Assembly (NCBI GenBank): GCA_947373225.1
Contig: CANBWX010000003.1
Location: 1 to 64,000, forward strand
DNA: 64,000 bases
Source of the DNA: Flavobacteriaceae bacterium
GTDB lineage: Bacteria; Bacteroidota; Bacteroidia; Flavobacteriales; Flavobacteriaceae
Reading direction: 5' to 3'
This document shows positions 31,605-42,099 of this stretch, piece by piece (position 1 is the stretch's first letter; each line of letters opens with the position of its first letter). A model generated the notes under the pieces. The model was given only the letters and a program-made list of their open reading frames with translations, ran no database searches and was not told the origin of the DNA. Position numbers and translations under genes: made by a program.

Positions 31605-32873
31605 ATGAATAATAAATCAAAATTATCAAACCAACTTTCTCGTTTTTGGAAACTTCTTGGCCCTGGACTTGTCACAGGTGCCAGTGACGACGATCCTTCA
31701 GGAATCGCAACCTATTCGCAAGCGGGAGCAGCTTACGGGCTTTCTACATTATGGACCTCATTAGTTGCTTTTCCATTGATGGCTGCCATTCAGCAAATGT
31801 GTGCTCGAATAGGTTTGGTAACTTCGCAAGGCTTAACTGGTGCTCTTAAAAATAATTATCCAAGACCTATTTTGTATGTAATGTTGCTGTTTAGTTTCCC
31901 GGCAATTATTATGAATATTGGTGCTGATATTGCAGGAATGGGTGCGGTTGGTAACTTGTTATTTCCCTCAATCGACGCTACTTATTTTAGCGTTTTGTTT
32001 ACTCTAATTCTCTTGGGATTAATTATTTATTTACCCTATCAAAAAATAGCTTCGACACTAAAATACCTTTGTATTGTAATGTTAGTTTATTTTATAGTAC
32101 CGTTTTTGTACGAACAAGATTTTGCACAAATTCTAAAAGCTACGTTTATTCCTAGTATTAAATTCGACAAGGATTTCATGGGAATTCTTGTCGGGATTCT
32201 CGGAACCACTATTTCGCCATATCTCTTTTTTTGGCAAGCATCTGTAGAAGTAGAAGAAATGAATAAGAATAAAAAACACCTGATGGTGAACAAAAGGATT
32301 ATTCATGAAATGAATGAAGATGTCGATTTTGGAATGTCATTTTCGGGTTTTGTCATGTATTTCATCATTCTGACCACAGGAACGGTTTTGTACAACGGCG
32401 GCATTCACCAGATTGACACTGTGGAGCAAGCTGCAATGGCGTTGAAACCATTAGCTGGAAATTTGGCTTATCTTCTTTTTGCTATCGGAATAATTGGCAC
32501 AGGGCTTATTGCAATTCCTGTTTTGAGCGGTTCGCTTTCGTACATTGTTACCGAAACTTTTGGGTGGGAGCAAGGTTTAAATAAAAAATTCCATGAAGCA
32601 AAAGCCTTTTATAGCATTATTGGCCTTTCGTTAATATTGGGTTTGTCACTAAATTATGTTGGGATTTCACCTATAAAAGCCTTGATTTATACCGCAATTT
32701 TATATGGACTTACCGCTCCAGTTTTGATTGCTATTATTCTTCATATTTCGAATAATAAAAAAATAATGGGAGAATATACCAATAGCAGAACTTCAAATAT
32801 TCTCGGTTTTTCAGCATTTATCATTATGACGGCAGCAGCTTTGGCTTTGTTGTATTTGCAATTTTTTAGCTAA
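31605..32873 (+). CDS. Nramp family divalent metal transporter
   Basis: GPGLVTGASDDDPSGIATYSQAGA; multiple TM segments. Confidence 0.93.
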   Translation: MNNKSKLSNQLSRFWKLLGPGLVTGASDDDPSGIATYSQAGAAYGLSTLWTSLVAFPLMAAIQQMCARIGLVTSQGLTGALKNNYPRPILYVMLLFSFPAIIMNIGADIAGMGAVGNLLFPSIDATYFSVLFTLILLGLIIYLPYQKIASTLKYLCIVMLVYFIVPFLYEQDFAQILKATFIPSIKFDKDFMGILVGILGTTISPYLFFWQASVEVEEMNKNKKHLMVNKRIIHEMNEDVDFGMSFSGFVMYFIILTTGTVLYNGGIHQIDTVEQAAMALKPLAGNLAYLLFAIGIIGTGLIAIPVLSGSLSYIVTETFGWEQGLNKKFHEAKAFYSIIGLSLILGLSLNYVGISPIKALIYTAILYGLTAPVLIAIILHISNNKKIMGEYTNSRTSNILGFSAFIIMTAAALALLYLQFFS

Positions 32874-32883
32874 ACGAAGGTTT

Positions 32884-33162
32884 TTAGAAGTGTTTATAAA
32901 TATAACCTACAACCATAAAAAGCCCTGTTATAATAGCCATTATAAAAAGTAGTTTCCGATAATTATGGCTTTTGTCCAAAAAATGCAAGCCAACAATTCC
33001 TGAAAATATAAGTACAGCATAAATCGCTGGATACATCTCGAAGGCAGCAGCAAATTTACCATTCAACAATAGGAGGAAAGAGCGTTGAAATCCGCATCCC
33101 AAACACTCCACTCCAAAGAGTGTTTTGCTTAAACAAGGAATCATGTATTTCTCTAAATCCAA
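32884..33162 (-). CDS. DUF2752 family membrane protein
   Basis: PCLSKTLFGVECLGCGFQRSF motif. Confidence 0.85.
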   Translation of the reverse strand: MDLEKYMIPCLSKTLFGVECLGCGFQRSFLLLLNGKFAAAFEMYPAIYAVLIFSGIVGLHFLDKSHNYRKLLFIMAIITGLFMVVGYIYKHF

Positions 33163-33256
33163 TGGTTTTGTGTTTTAATATTTTTGTAAAAATACAAGAA
33201 TCCTTTTCGATAATAAATGATACTATTTTAAAGTTTCTTACTTTTGAAATCCAATA

Positions 33257-33451
33257 ATGAAAGATATGAAAAAGTTTGTTATTCTAATAATGATTGTTGC
33301 TATCCTAATTGCTTTTTATGAGCAACAAAAAGCAGAAAAAAACGTCTATATTCTAGCCGTTGCCATTGGCGTATTTATGTTTGGAATGATGAATTTGAGT
33401 ACCAAAACCCCGAGTAAAAATCAAGATAAAGAAGAAAATAATGTTCAATAA
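33257..33451 (+). CDS. Small membrane hypothetical protein
   Basis: Two hydrophobic segments; 11-nt overlap with downstream Smr gene. Confidence 0.6.
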   Translation: MKDMKKFVILIMIVAILIAFYEQQKAEKNVYILAVAIGVFMFGMMNLSTKTPSKNQDKEENNVQ

Positions 33452-33992
33452 AGGAGATAAGGTTTCGGTTTTAGATGAAGCCATAAATGGAGTAGTGGTT
33501 TTGGTCAAAGATAAGGAAGTTACAATAGAAACTGAGGATGGATTTATGATGACATTTTTTGTCAACGAATTACTTAAGGTCAACGATTCCAGTAATTTAA
33601 TGGATTCTATTAAAAGAATAAATGTAGGTGAGGTCGCTAAAGAAAAAGAGATTCCAAAAGCAAGAAGTTTTATCAAAGAACGCAAAGATAAGTATGAAAT
33701 TTCGGCACCAGAGTTCGATTTACACATCGAAAAATTAGTTCCTAACAAGCGCGGAATGTCAAATTATGATATTCTGACTTTACAATCTGAAACGGCAAAA
33801 CGACACATAGAATTTGCTATCCGAAATCGTATTCCGAAAATTGTTTTTATTCACGGAGTGGGAGAAGGAATTCTAAAATCAGAGCTCGATTTTTTATTGG
33901 GACGATATGATAATATCGCTTTTCAGGATGCCAATTATCAAAAATATGGTCTTGGTGCCACCGAAGTTTATATCAAACAAAACAGCAAATAA
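33441..33992 (+). CDS. Smr domain protein (DUF2027-like)
   Basis: DLHIEKLVPNKRGMSNYDILTLQ ... IVFIHGVGEGILKSEL Smr motif. Confidence 0.88.
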   Translation: MFNKGDKVSVLDEAINGVVVLVKDKEVTIETEDGFMMTFFVNELLKVNDSSNLMDSIKRINVGEVAKEKEIPKARSFIKERKDKYEISAPEFDLHIEKLVPNKRGMSNYDILTLQSETAKRHIEFAIRNRIPKIVFIHGVGEGILKSELDFLLGRYDNIAFQDANYQKYGLGATEVYIKQNSK

Positions 33993-34030
33993 ATTATGTA
34001 GGGACAGGTTGATACCTAATCTGTGTTATA

Positions 34031-34072
34031 AAAAAAATCACCGCAAATTCATAAATTAGCGGTGATTTTTTT
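34031..34072. terminator. Bidirectional terminator
   Basis: AAAAAAATCACCGC / GCGGTGATTTTTTT. Confidence 0.88.
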
Positions 34073-34123
34073 TATAAATTACTTCACTATAAATAGTAGC
34101 ATTATCTAGTTTTAAACAGCAAT

Positions 34124-35083
34124 TTAGTTGGTTAAAGTACCAAATATATAACTAGTTCCAAGATTGAAACTCGTATTATCACTATTTGTTAGTGTTACAT
34201 TATTAAGGGTAATAGTATGGATATAAGCACTTCCATTTTTTACTGTTGTAACTGATACAATACCACTAACTCCTGTAACTCCTGTAGCCCCAATCCATTC
34301 TTGAATAATTATAGGTGATTGAGGAAGAGTTGTGCCACAAAAATAGCTTGATGTTAGCAAACCATTGTACAAGCGATAAGTAAGTTTGTTAGTTGTTGCA
34401 CTAAGTAAACTTGTTCTTGGTGTGGTGGTTGCTGATCTCTGAATAAGTGTAGGGTCTAAATTATCTAGTGTCAAAGCCTCACCACCAGTGGTGTAATTAT
34501 AGATTTGACTTGTTAAGCTACCACATTGTGTTAGTGTTTGGTTAAAAGCAAAAGGTAAAGTAGTAGCTGGAGTTACATAATCTCCAAAAGTAAATGTTTG
34601 ATAGACTTGATTTCCGCTAGTTCTTGAAAAAGTGATGTTTTTAAAAATGATATTGTGGTTGTATCCCGTAATTACAGTGCTTCCTGCATTAGTACCCGTA
34701 ACACTTATTGGCGTGGTAATTATTTGAATTGTTCCCGCTGTAGCTGTCCATTGATCCGTAACAGTTGGTGTTGATGGCGGAATAGCACTGCAAATATTGT
34801 CAGAAGCTATAGTACCATTGTAGGAGCGATAGATTACCCGGTAAGTTACATTGTCAATAGTCTTAATTGTTGGAGATCCTACAACTGTAGGCACATTTAC
34901 GAAGTCAGTACTTGGCATTTGGAGAATTAAAGCTTCTTGCGTATTCAGTTTATAAATGACATTTGTTGTGCTACAGCTTTGAGTTGTGGCATTGCTAAAA
35001 TCAATGGTTCCTACGGTTAAATTACCATCATTACAACCATTTAATAACAACACAAAAACTAATAGGCTTAATACTCTTTTCAT
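34124..35083 (-). CDS. Hypothetical lipoprotein with two internal repeats
   Basis: MKRVLSLLVFVLLLNGC lipobox; duplicated C..YR.YNG..S..C...P.SP...W pattern. Confidence 0.75.
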   Translation of the reverse strand: MKRVLSLLVFVLLLNGCNDGNLTVGTIDFSNATTQSCSTTNVIYKLNTQEALILQMPSTDFVNVPTVVGSPTIKTIDNVTYRVIYRSYNGTIASDNICSAIPPSTPTVTDQWTATAGTIQIITTPISVTGTNAGSTVITGYNHNIIFKNITFSRTSGNQVYQTFTFGDYVTPATTLPFAFNQTLTQCGSLTSQIYNYTTGGEALTLDNLDPTLIQRSATTTPRTSLLSATTNKLTYRLYNGLLTSSYFCGTTLPQSPIIIQEWIGATGVTGVSGIVSVTTVKNGSAYIHTITLNNVTLTNSDNTSFNLGTSYIFGTLTN

Positions 35084-35169
35084 CTTAAATTTTATTTGGG
35101 TCAAAAATAGTGAAAAATTGACAAATCTTAGTAGAGAAATCACAATTGATATTTCATAACTTTGTGCCA

Positions 35170-36294
35170 ATGAAAAAAGTATATCTCGATAACGCCTCTA
35201 CTACCCAGCTTCGTCCCGAAGTGATTCAGGAAATGACTAAAATTTTGACCGAAGATTACGGAAATCCGTCGTCTACACATGGTTTTGGTCGAAATGCCAA
35301 AAGTATTTTAGAGCTTTCCAGAAAGTCCATTGCCAAGCAGTTGAATGTTACTGCACAAGAGATTATTTTTACTTCCTGTGGAACCGAAGCTAATAATTGG
35401 ATGCTGCGTTCTGCTGTAAAAGATTTGAAAGTAAAGCGAATTATCACTAGCAAAATAGAGCATCACGCTGTTTTACATACCGTTCAGGCTTTGCAAAAAG
35501 AGTTTGATATTCAGGTAGATTATGTGACGGTCAAGCCAAATGGTGAAATTGACATTACTGATTTAGTCGATTTGCTTTCGCAAGAAACGAAAACTTTGGT
35601 TAGTTTAATGCACGTGAATAACGAAACGGGAACTGTTCTTGATGTAGAAAAAGTAGGTCGAATTTGCCAGCAACATAATGTGCTTTTTCATTCGGATATG
35701 GTGCAGTCTATCGGGAAAACCGAAATAGATTTGCAAACAATTCCAGTTGATTTTATTGCTGCGAGTGCTCATAAATTTCATGGTCCAAAAGGCGTCGGAT
35801 TTGCTTTCGTTCGGAAAAACTCTGGTTTGCAACCGCTGTTTTTTGGTGGCGAACAAGAAAAAGGCTTACGTCCAGGAACCGAAGCTATTCATCAAATTGC
35901 TGGAATGACAAAGGCTTTGGAACTTTCTTATTCCAATTTGAATACCGAAAGAGATTCTATTTCGGATTTAAGGAACTACTTGATTAACCAACTTGAAGTT
36001 GAATTCCCTGCTTTTGTAATCAACGGAAATCAAGATGGTTTTTATACTATTTTGAATGTTTTATTGCCTTTTTCGGATAATAAAACTGCTATGATTTTGT
36101 TTTATTTAGACATGAAAGGAATTGCCGTTTCTCGTGGAAGCGCTTGTCAAAGCGGAAGTATAAAACCTTCTCATGTTTTAATCGAAATGCTTTCGAATGA
36201 GGACTTAAAAAAACCAAGTTTACGTATTTCTTTCAGTCATTATAATACGAAAGAGGACATCGATTTATTAATCGAAGCCTTGAAAAGTATTTAA
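35170..36294 (+). CDS. Cysteine desulfurase (NifS/IscS-like)
   Basis: YLDNASTTQLRPEV, SAHKFHGPKGVGF, SRGSACQSGS. Confidence 0.94.
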   Translation: MKKVYLDNASTTQLRPEVIQEMTKILTEDYGNPSSTHGFGRNAKSILELSRKSIAKQLNVTAQEIIFTSCGTEANNWMLRSAVKDLKVKRIITSKIEHHAVLHTVQALQKEFDIQVDYVTVKPNGEIDITDLVDLLSQETKTLVSLMHVNNETGTVLDVEKVGRICQQHNVLFHSDMVQSIGKTEIDLQTIPVDFIAASAHKFHGPKGVGFAFVRKNSGLQPLFFGGEQEKGLRPGTEAIHQIAGMTKALELSYSNLNTERDSISDLRNYLINQLEVEFPAFVINGNQDGFYTILNVLLPFSDNKTAMILFYLDMKGIAVSRGSACQSGSIKPSHVLIEMLSNEDLKKPSLRISFSHYNTKEDIDLLIEALKSI

Positions 36295-36342
36295 AATAAG
36301 TTTTTAAAAGTACTAAACTAGTACTGTTTCCGTCGATAGAGT

Positions 36343-37320
36343 CTATTTTTGTTTCTCTTTTGCTTTCTCTTTTTCTAGTTTTCTAAAATAACCCCGAAAC
36401 AAGAAATTGTGTTTCATTGCCTCTAGATTTTCATTCAAACGGAAACTAGCTTGGTTTATATTGGTAATTGTCGAATCTATTTTTGTAACTAATTTTGGGT
36501 CGTTCGATAAGTAATTGATAGCTCCTTTTCCGTCTTTAGCATTTCCGATTGTGGTATTCAAATTCGTAATTACCTTGTTGATTTCTTTAGTTGATTGGTC
36601 TAAATTATTGACTACATTTTTTATTTTATTGGCTACTGCCGTATCTTTAATAACCCCAATAACATTGTCTTTTTTATCTAATGATTGAATGACTTTTTTT
36701 AATTCTGCTATCGATTCTGCAGTACCTTTTCCAGTTGTTTTCAAGTATTTCATGGTTTCTTTCAGGTCCTTTGCCAACAAAGTATCGTTGATCAATGCTC
36801 CGATAGTTCCTTTTCCTTCGTTGATTTGCTTGGTTATTTTTAGTAAATCAAAACTAAGTTTCGAGGTGTTTACATTGGTCACACTCAGGGTATTTAAGAT
36901 ATCTTCGGTACGAACTTTATTCTGCGAACGAATTTTGTCTCCGGGCTCAACAGAGGGTTGTATTCCTTTGCCTGGAAGAATATTTACAATCATGTTTCCC
37001 ACCAATCCATCCGAGCTAATAGTGGCTATAGCATCTTTTTTTATGAAAGGAAAAATAGCTTTATCAATAATCATATCTACCCGAATTATGGTGTCATTAT
37101 CCATTTCTATTCCTAAAACTGTACCTACATTTATTCCGGAATATCGGACATTATTTCCTAATTGTAAGCCATTTACATTATTAAAAACGGCTTCTAAATG
37201 GTTTGTTTTGCCAAACATTTTTTGTTTACTACCAACGAAATAAATTGCCAAAATGAATAGCAATAATCCGATGATTACAAAAAATCCTAGACGGATTTTT
37301 TGTGAGGTTGTTTTTTCCAT
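36343..37320 (-). CDS. mlaD: MlaD family (MCE domain) lipid transport protein
   Basis: Single TM then VFNNVNGLQLGNNVRYSGINVGTV MCE domain. Confidence 0.93.
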   Translation of the reverse strand: MEKTTSQKIRLGFFVIIGLLLFILAIYFVGSKQKMFGKTNHLEAVFNNVNGLQLGNNVRYSGINVGTVLGIEMDNDTIIRVDMIIDKAIFPFIKKDAIATISSDGLVGNMIVNILPGKGIQPSVEPGDKIRSQNKVRTEDILNTLSVTNVNTSKLSFDLLKITKQINEGKGTIGALINDTLLAKDLKETMKYLKTTGKGTAESIAELKKVIQSLDKKDNVIGVIKDTAVANKIKNVVNNLDQSTKEINKVITNLNTTIGNAKDGKGAINYLSNDPKLVTKIDSTITNINQASFRLNENLEAMKHNFLFRGYFRKLEKEKAKEKQK

Positions 37321-37327
37321 TTTATTA

Positions 37328-38086
37328 TTATTTAAAGAAAGCTTGAACTTGAGGATCTTCAGATGTCGATAATTCTTCAAAAGAACCTTCGACATAATTT
37401 TTGCCATCAACTAATAAAATCATTCGGTTCGAAATTGCTCGTGCGCAATCCACATCATGAGTTATAATAATTGATGAGGTACTGTATTTTTTTTGGATAG
37501 AAACCATTAATAACAAAATTTCTTTTGCCGTTATTGGGTCTAATCCCGTTGTTGGTTCGTCATATAGTATAATCCTAGGTTGTAGGATTAAGGTTCTCGC
37601 AAGAGCAATTCGGCGCTTCATTCCGCCCGAAAGTTCCTCCGGCATCAAATTAATCGTGTGGGCTAAGCCAACGTTCTCTAAAGCTTCCATCACTAATGGA
37701 GTGGTGTCTTTTATTCTTCCAAATTTCTTGGTATGACGCCTCAACGGAAATTCTAAATTTTCTCTAACGGTCATCGAATCATAAAGCGCACTTCCTTGAA
37801 ATAAGAATCCAACTTCGGTTCTTAGTTCGTCTAATTCCTCGTGATCTAGTGCGCTAATGTCTTTACCCATCACTATTATTGAACCGCTATCTGGTTGTTC
37901 TAGACCAATTAAGCATTTTATCATTACCGATTTTCCAGATCCTGATTTCCCCATGATAACCAAGTTTTCTTCTTCGACCAGTTTCATATTAAAACCATTT
38001 AGGACATGATTATTGCCATAACTTTTTTTTAAGTCCTTGATTTCTATAACTGTTTCCGGATTTTTTTCAAAAGTTTCCATAATCAT
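37328..38086 (-). CDS. mlaF: ABC transporter ATP-binding protein, MlaF type
   Basis: Walker A GKSGSGKSV, LSGGMKRRIALAR, DEPTTGLDPITA. Confidence 0.95.
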   Translation of the reverse strand: MIMETFEKNPETVIEIKDLKKSYGNNHVLNGFNMKLVEEENLVIMGKSGSGKSVMIKCLIGLEQPDSGSIIVMGKDISALDHEELDELRTEVGFLFQGSALYDSMTVRENLEFPLRRHTKKFGRIKDTTPLVMEALENVGLAHTINLMPEELSGGMKRRIALARTLILQPRIILYDEPTTGLDPITAKEILLLMVSIQKKYSTSSIIITHDVDCARAISNRMILLVDGKNYVEGSFEELSTSEDPQVQAFFK

Positions 38087-38865
38087 AAATTATAAAATAT
38101 ATTAGTGACAAAAACGGCAATAAAATCGATTATAAATAAAAGCACCGATGTAAAAACAACCGCAGAATTTGCTGCGAGACCAACACCAGCAGTGCCTTTG
38201 CTACAATTATATCCTTTATAACAACCTACTAATCCTATGGCAAAGCCAAAAAAGAACGTTTTTATTGTTGCTGGTATTAAATCGCCAAACTCCAACGTAT
38301 CAAAAACCTGATTAAAATATAATAAATAAGAAACACTTCCTTTTACATTTTCAACCATGGCAGATCCAAAAATAGCAATGGCATCACCAAAAATCACTAA
38401 AATTGGAATCATGAATGTTGTGGCTAAAATCCGTGTCACAACTAGATATTTCAAAGGATTTGTTCCCGAAACCTCCATGGCGTCAATTTGTTCGGTTACA
38501 CGCATAGAACCTAATTCTGCGCCAATTCCTGAACCAATACGTCCGGCGCAAATTAAAGCTGTAATTATGGGGCCTATTTCCCTAATGATGGAAATACTTA
38601 CCATTCTAGGCATCCAAGAAACAGCACCAAAATCTAATAATGTAGGACGTGATTGTAAGGTAAAAACTAATCCGATGATAAATCCTGTGATAGATACCAA
38701 TAATAAAGAACGGTTTCCTATATAAAAACATTGACGTATAAATTCCCTAAATTCAAAAGGACGTTTGAAAGTTTCCTTAAAAAAACGACCTGCAAAATAG
38801 GAGAGATCTCCTAGTTCTACTAAAAAAGACTTTAATATTTCGATTATTTTATAAATAGCATCCAT
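38083..38865 (-). CDS. mlaE: ABC transporter permease, MlaE type
   Basis: REIGPIITALICAGRIGSGIGAELGSMRVTEQIDAMEVSG. Confidence 0.95.
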   Translation of the reverse strand: MDAIYKIIEILKSFLVELGDLSYFAGRFFKETFKRPFEFREFIRQCFYIGNRSLLLVSITGFIIGLVFTLQSRPTLLDFGAVSWMPRMVSISIIREIGPIITALICAGRIGSGIGAELGSMRVTEQIDAMEVSGTNPLKYLVVTRILATTFMIPILVIFGDAIAIFGSAMVENVKGSVSYLLYFNQVFDTLEFGDLIPATIKTFFFGFAIGLVGCYKGYNCSKGTAGVGLAANSAVVFTSVLLFIIDFIAVFVTNIFYNL

Positions 38866-39118
38866 TATATTTTAGAGATATTCTTTTAAAAATGGGGTTA
38901 ATCAAATGTACAATTAATCTATTGATAATCAGATTATAAACCTGTAGTTAACTTGTCTTTTGTATTTATATCAATAAAATTGCGTAATTATATTTTGTTC
39001 TTAAAACGGACTTTCAATTTTTTTTTATTAATTATTTGCTGTTTAAAAGAATGTATTTCATTAAATATCTTAAAATCAGTATTATTATGGTTTTGTGTTA
39101 ATGAGATTTTTAATAAAA

Positions 39119-40015
39119 TTAGGTTTTTTTTATCTGGACAAGTTCTTCAAATAATTCTTTTTCTTTTTCGCTAAGATTGGTGGGTATAATTATTTGATAG
39201 GTGATGTATAAATCACCAAAATGTCCTTCTTTTTTATAAATAGGAAATCCTTTTCCTTTTAGCTTTACTTTAGTACCATTCTGAGTTCCCGGTATAATTT
39301 TTAGTTTTACTTTTCCGTCAAAAGTATCTACGGTTATTTCTCCACCCAAAATAGCGCTGTATAAATCTAAATCGATTGTTGAATAAAGATTGGTTTTCTC
39401 CAATTTGAATTTAGTGCGATTTTCGATGGTGAAAGTAATATACAAATCTCCTTTTGCACCACCATTTATGCTTTCGCCTCCAAGTCCGTTAATTTTTATT
39501 TGCTGACCATTTTCGACACCGGCAGGAATAGTAAGCCGAATTTTTTTTCCGTTTATGGTTAATTCCCGTTTTTCGGTTGTGTAAACGTCTTTTAAATCAA
39601 GATGCAATTCGGCATGAAAATCTTCACCTTTCGATTGTCTATTATTAGTTCTTCCTCGTGCCGAACGACCTCCAAACATAGATTCAAAAAAATCAGAATA
39701 ATCGCCACCGCCCGAAAATCCTCCGAAACCTCCTTGCTGATCGCCACCATAAGATTGTCTTTGCTGTTTAGATTGCTCAAATTCTTCGGAATGTTTCCAG
39801 TTTTCGCCATATTGATCGTATTTTTTTCGATTCTCAGGATGGCTCAAAACCTCATTGGCTTCATTTATTTCCTTGAATTTTATTTCGGCTTCTTTATCAT
39901 CGGGGTTGAGGTCAGGATGATACGTTCGCGCCATTTTTCGGTATGCTTTTTTTATCTCGGTTTCCGTTGCACTTTTCTCAATTCCTAATACTTTGTAATA
40001 GTCTATAAACGCCAT
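39119..40015 (-). CDS. J-domain protein, CbpA/DnaJ-like without zinc finger
   Basis: YYKVLGIEKSATETEIKKAYRKMARTYHPDLNP; Gly-rich linker; DnaJ C-terminal domain. Confidence 0.92.
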   Translation of the reverse strand: MAFIDYYKVLGIEKSATETEIKKAYRKMARTYHPDLNPDDKEAEIKFKEINEANEVLSHPENRKKYDQYGENWKHSEEFEQSKQQRQSYGGDQQGGFGGFSGGGDYSDFFESMFGGRSARGRTNNRQSKGEDFHAELHLDLKDVYTTEKRELTINGKKIRLTIPAGVENGQQIKINGLGGESINGGAKGDLYITFTIENRTKFKLEKTNLYSTIDLDLYSAILGGEITVDTFDGKVKLKIIPGTQNGTKVKLKGKGFPIYKKEGHFGDLYITYQIIIPTNLSEKEKELFEELVQIKKT

Positions 40016-40356
40016 TTTATGTTGTTTTTTTTAGATTGTGTTTACGTGATTTATTTTTTTTGATAGCTGAATTATAGTAACTAATTCTCTCTATCAAATT
40101 TAATCATTTTTTCCGTGCTAAAAAAGTAATAAAGTATTTTATTACAGCAGTTTATGTCTTTGTCTATCCCAATTAATAGCTTGTGTAAATGAGTTTTATA
40201 ATAAAATTTCATGAATCGTTTATGAGACAAAAAAGTGATTATTATTTTGATTATTCGTTTCATCCAATACGAATACCAATTGATTAATTTTGAGGATAAT
40301 CCATCTGTTGTGTTTTTTGGATTTAATCTAATTGTATCAAGGTGTATAAGTGTGTT

Positions 40357-41196
40357 TTACAAACTATTTTTTAATGCTTTTTCGAGGTCGTGAATTGGTT
40401 TTAAGGAAACTTCAGATCCACTTTCTCCATTATGCTTATAATCAAACGGATCATCAAGGTCTTCGATTAGTAAAAACATATACGAAATTAAAAAGGTGAC
40501 GACCAAAGTAAAAAATAGGGAAGTATCAAAAGGGGTCATTTTAATAATAAGAAGGCAAATTCCGATGACAATTCCCATGGCTTCTAGGATTGCATAGGCC
40601 GAAATAACAAAATCAGTATCTCTAATGGTATCAATTCTCAATAGCATTTTTCGAAGATTTACCTGTTCGTTTTTCATTTTTATAATATAGGGTACAGGAA
40701 CTCCTTCATTTTCAAATTCTATAAAAAACTGATTCATATCACTAATTTTGATTAACATTGATGCTGTTTTTTCCTCTTTGTAAAACCATTTTAAAATAGA
40801 ATCAACAAATGGTTTCTGAAACTCAATAAAATCAAGTGCTGTAGTTGAGTTTTTGGTTTTATGAATGGTATAAGAATCATCTAATAATGTTTTTATTGAT
40901 GCTGAAATTTCACTTGGTAATTTCTCACTTTCTTTATAATCCGAAAGAACGCCACTTATTAAAAATCCTATCAAGAATATTGTTCCTGCGACTAAACTTG
41001 TGAAAAGTGCATTTATTTCTAGAATTTCAAGTCCGTAATAATGAGAGGTGATTTTTAATAATGCAACTAAAATTAATAACGGAGTAATTTTAATTGCAAT
41101 GTACCATTTTTGCCAAATTTTTCGAGTAGATTTTTTTATTACTTCTTTAGGTTTCATATCTCTTTGAATTATTTCATTTTGAAGAGATAATTTCAA
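40357..41196 (-). CDS. Bestrophin-like membrane protein (tentative)
   Basis: Paired hydrophobic regions and C-terminal LIEDLDDPFDY motif. Confidence 0.5.
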   Translation of the reverse strand: MKLSLQNEIIQRDMKPKEVIKKSTRKIWQKWYIAIKITPLLILVALLKITSHYYGLEILEINALFTSLVAGTIFLIGFLISGVLSDYKESEKLPSEISASIKTLLDDSYTIHKTKNSTTALDFIEFQKPFVDSILKWFYKEEKTASMLIKISDMNQFFIEFENEGVPVPYIIKMKNEQVNLRKMLLRIDTIRDTDFVISAYAILEAMGIVIGICLLIIKMTPFDTSLFFTLVVTFLISYMFLLIEDLDDPFDYKHNGESGSEVSLKPIHDLEKALKNSL

Positions 41197-41240
41197 AATG
41201 AATTCGTTAATTATTGATAAATTTAATAAAAAAAATAAAA

Positions 41241-41274
41241 ATCCTCAATCACATTTTTTTGCAATTGAGGATTC
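41241..41274 (-). terminator. Terminator of tpiA
   Basis: AATCCTCAAT / ATTGAGGATT flanked by A/T tracts. Confidence 0.8.
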
Positions 41275-41306
41275 TATTTATAAAGTTTCTAAAACTTAAA
41301 AAGGTA

Positions 41307-42059
41307 TTAAATAGCGGTTACAATTGCTACGAAATCGGCTGCATTAAGCGCTGCACCACCTATTAATCCACCGTCAACATCTGGTTTAGAGAATATCTCT
41401 TTTGCATTATCTGGTTTTACACTTCCACCATAAAGGATCGAAACATCTTCGGCGATATCACTTCCAAAAGCTTTACGAACCGTTTCTCTGATGAATTCGT
41501 GCATATCTTGAGCTTGTTCTGGACTTGCAGTTTCACCAGTTCCAATTGCCCAAACTGGCTCATAAGCCAAAACAATTTTTTCCCAATCTTTAGCTTCAAT
41601 ATGAAATAATCCGTCTCTCAATTGGTTTTCAACAATATTGAAATGATTTTTAGATTGACGATCTTTCAATTCTTCTCCAAAACAAAAGATAACGGTCATG
41701 TCATGTTTCAAAGCAGTATCTACTTTGTTGGCAATCAAAGCATCACTTTCGTGAAAAATAGCTCTGCGTTCAGAGTGACCAAGAATCACAGTGTTTATTG
41801 CAATACCTTTCAACATATCAGCTGAAATTTCACCTGTGTAAGCGCCACTTTCTGCTTGGTGCATATTTTGTGCAGCAACTTGTATTTTTGTGTTTTTTAA
41901 TTGGTCTACTGCCGAAGCTAGGTTTACAAATGTAGGCGCAACGATAACTTGCGTGTCACCTCCAGTTGGAATTTGAGCAATCAATTCGTTTAATAATACT
42001 TTAGTTTGCTCTGCATTTTTGTTCATTTTCCAGTTTCCTGCTACAATTTTTTTTCTCAT
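41307..42059 (-). CDS. tpiA: Triosephosphate isomerase
   Basis: AGNWKMNKN, GHSERR, AYEPVWAIGTG, GGSVKPDN. Confidence 0.97.
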   Translation of the reverse strand: MRKKIVAGNWKMNKNAEQTKVLLNELIAQIPTGGDTQVIVAPTFVNLASAVDQLKNTKIQVAAQNMHQAESGAYTGEISADMLKGIAINTVILGHSERRAIFHESDALIANKVDTALKHDMTVIFCFGEELKDRQSKNHFNIVENQLRDGLFHIEAKDWEKIVLAYEPVWAIGTGETASPEQAQDMHEFIRETVRKAFGSDIAEDVSILYGGSVKPDNAKEIFSKPDVDGGLIGGAALNAADFVAIVTAI

Positions 42060-42099
42060 TTTGGTTGTGTTTGTAATTTGATAATTCTATTTCTAATTT

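Noticed and set aside
36309-36326. AGTACT-AAACT-AGTACT short palindrome between convergent genes
   Set aside because: Short, AT-rich and without a T tract; too weak to call a terminator or operator.
36689-37243. 184-aa ORF antisense to mlaD
   Set aside because: Shadow ORF from codon bias of the real gene; no recognisable domain.
40081-40263. 60-aa minus-strand ORF
   Set aside because: AT-rich intergenic, Lys/Ile/Phe-rich sequence with no supporting signal; cannot support as a gene.
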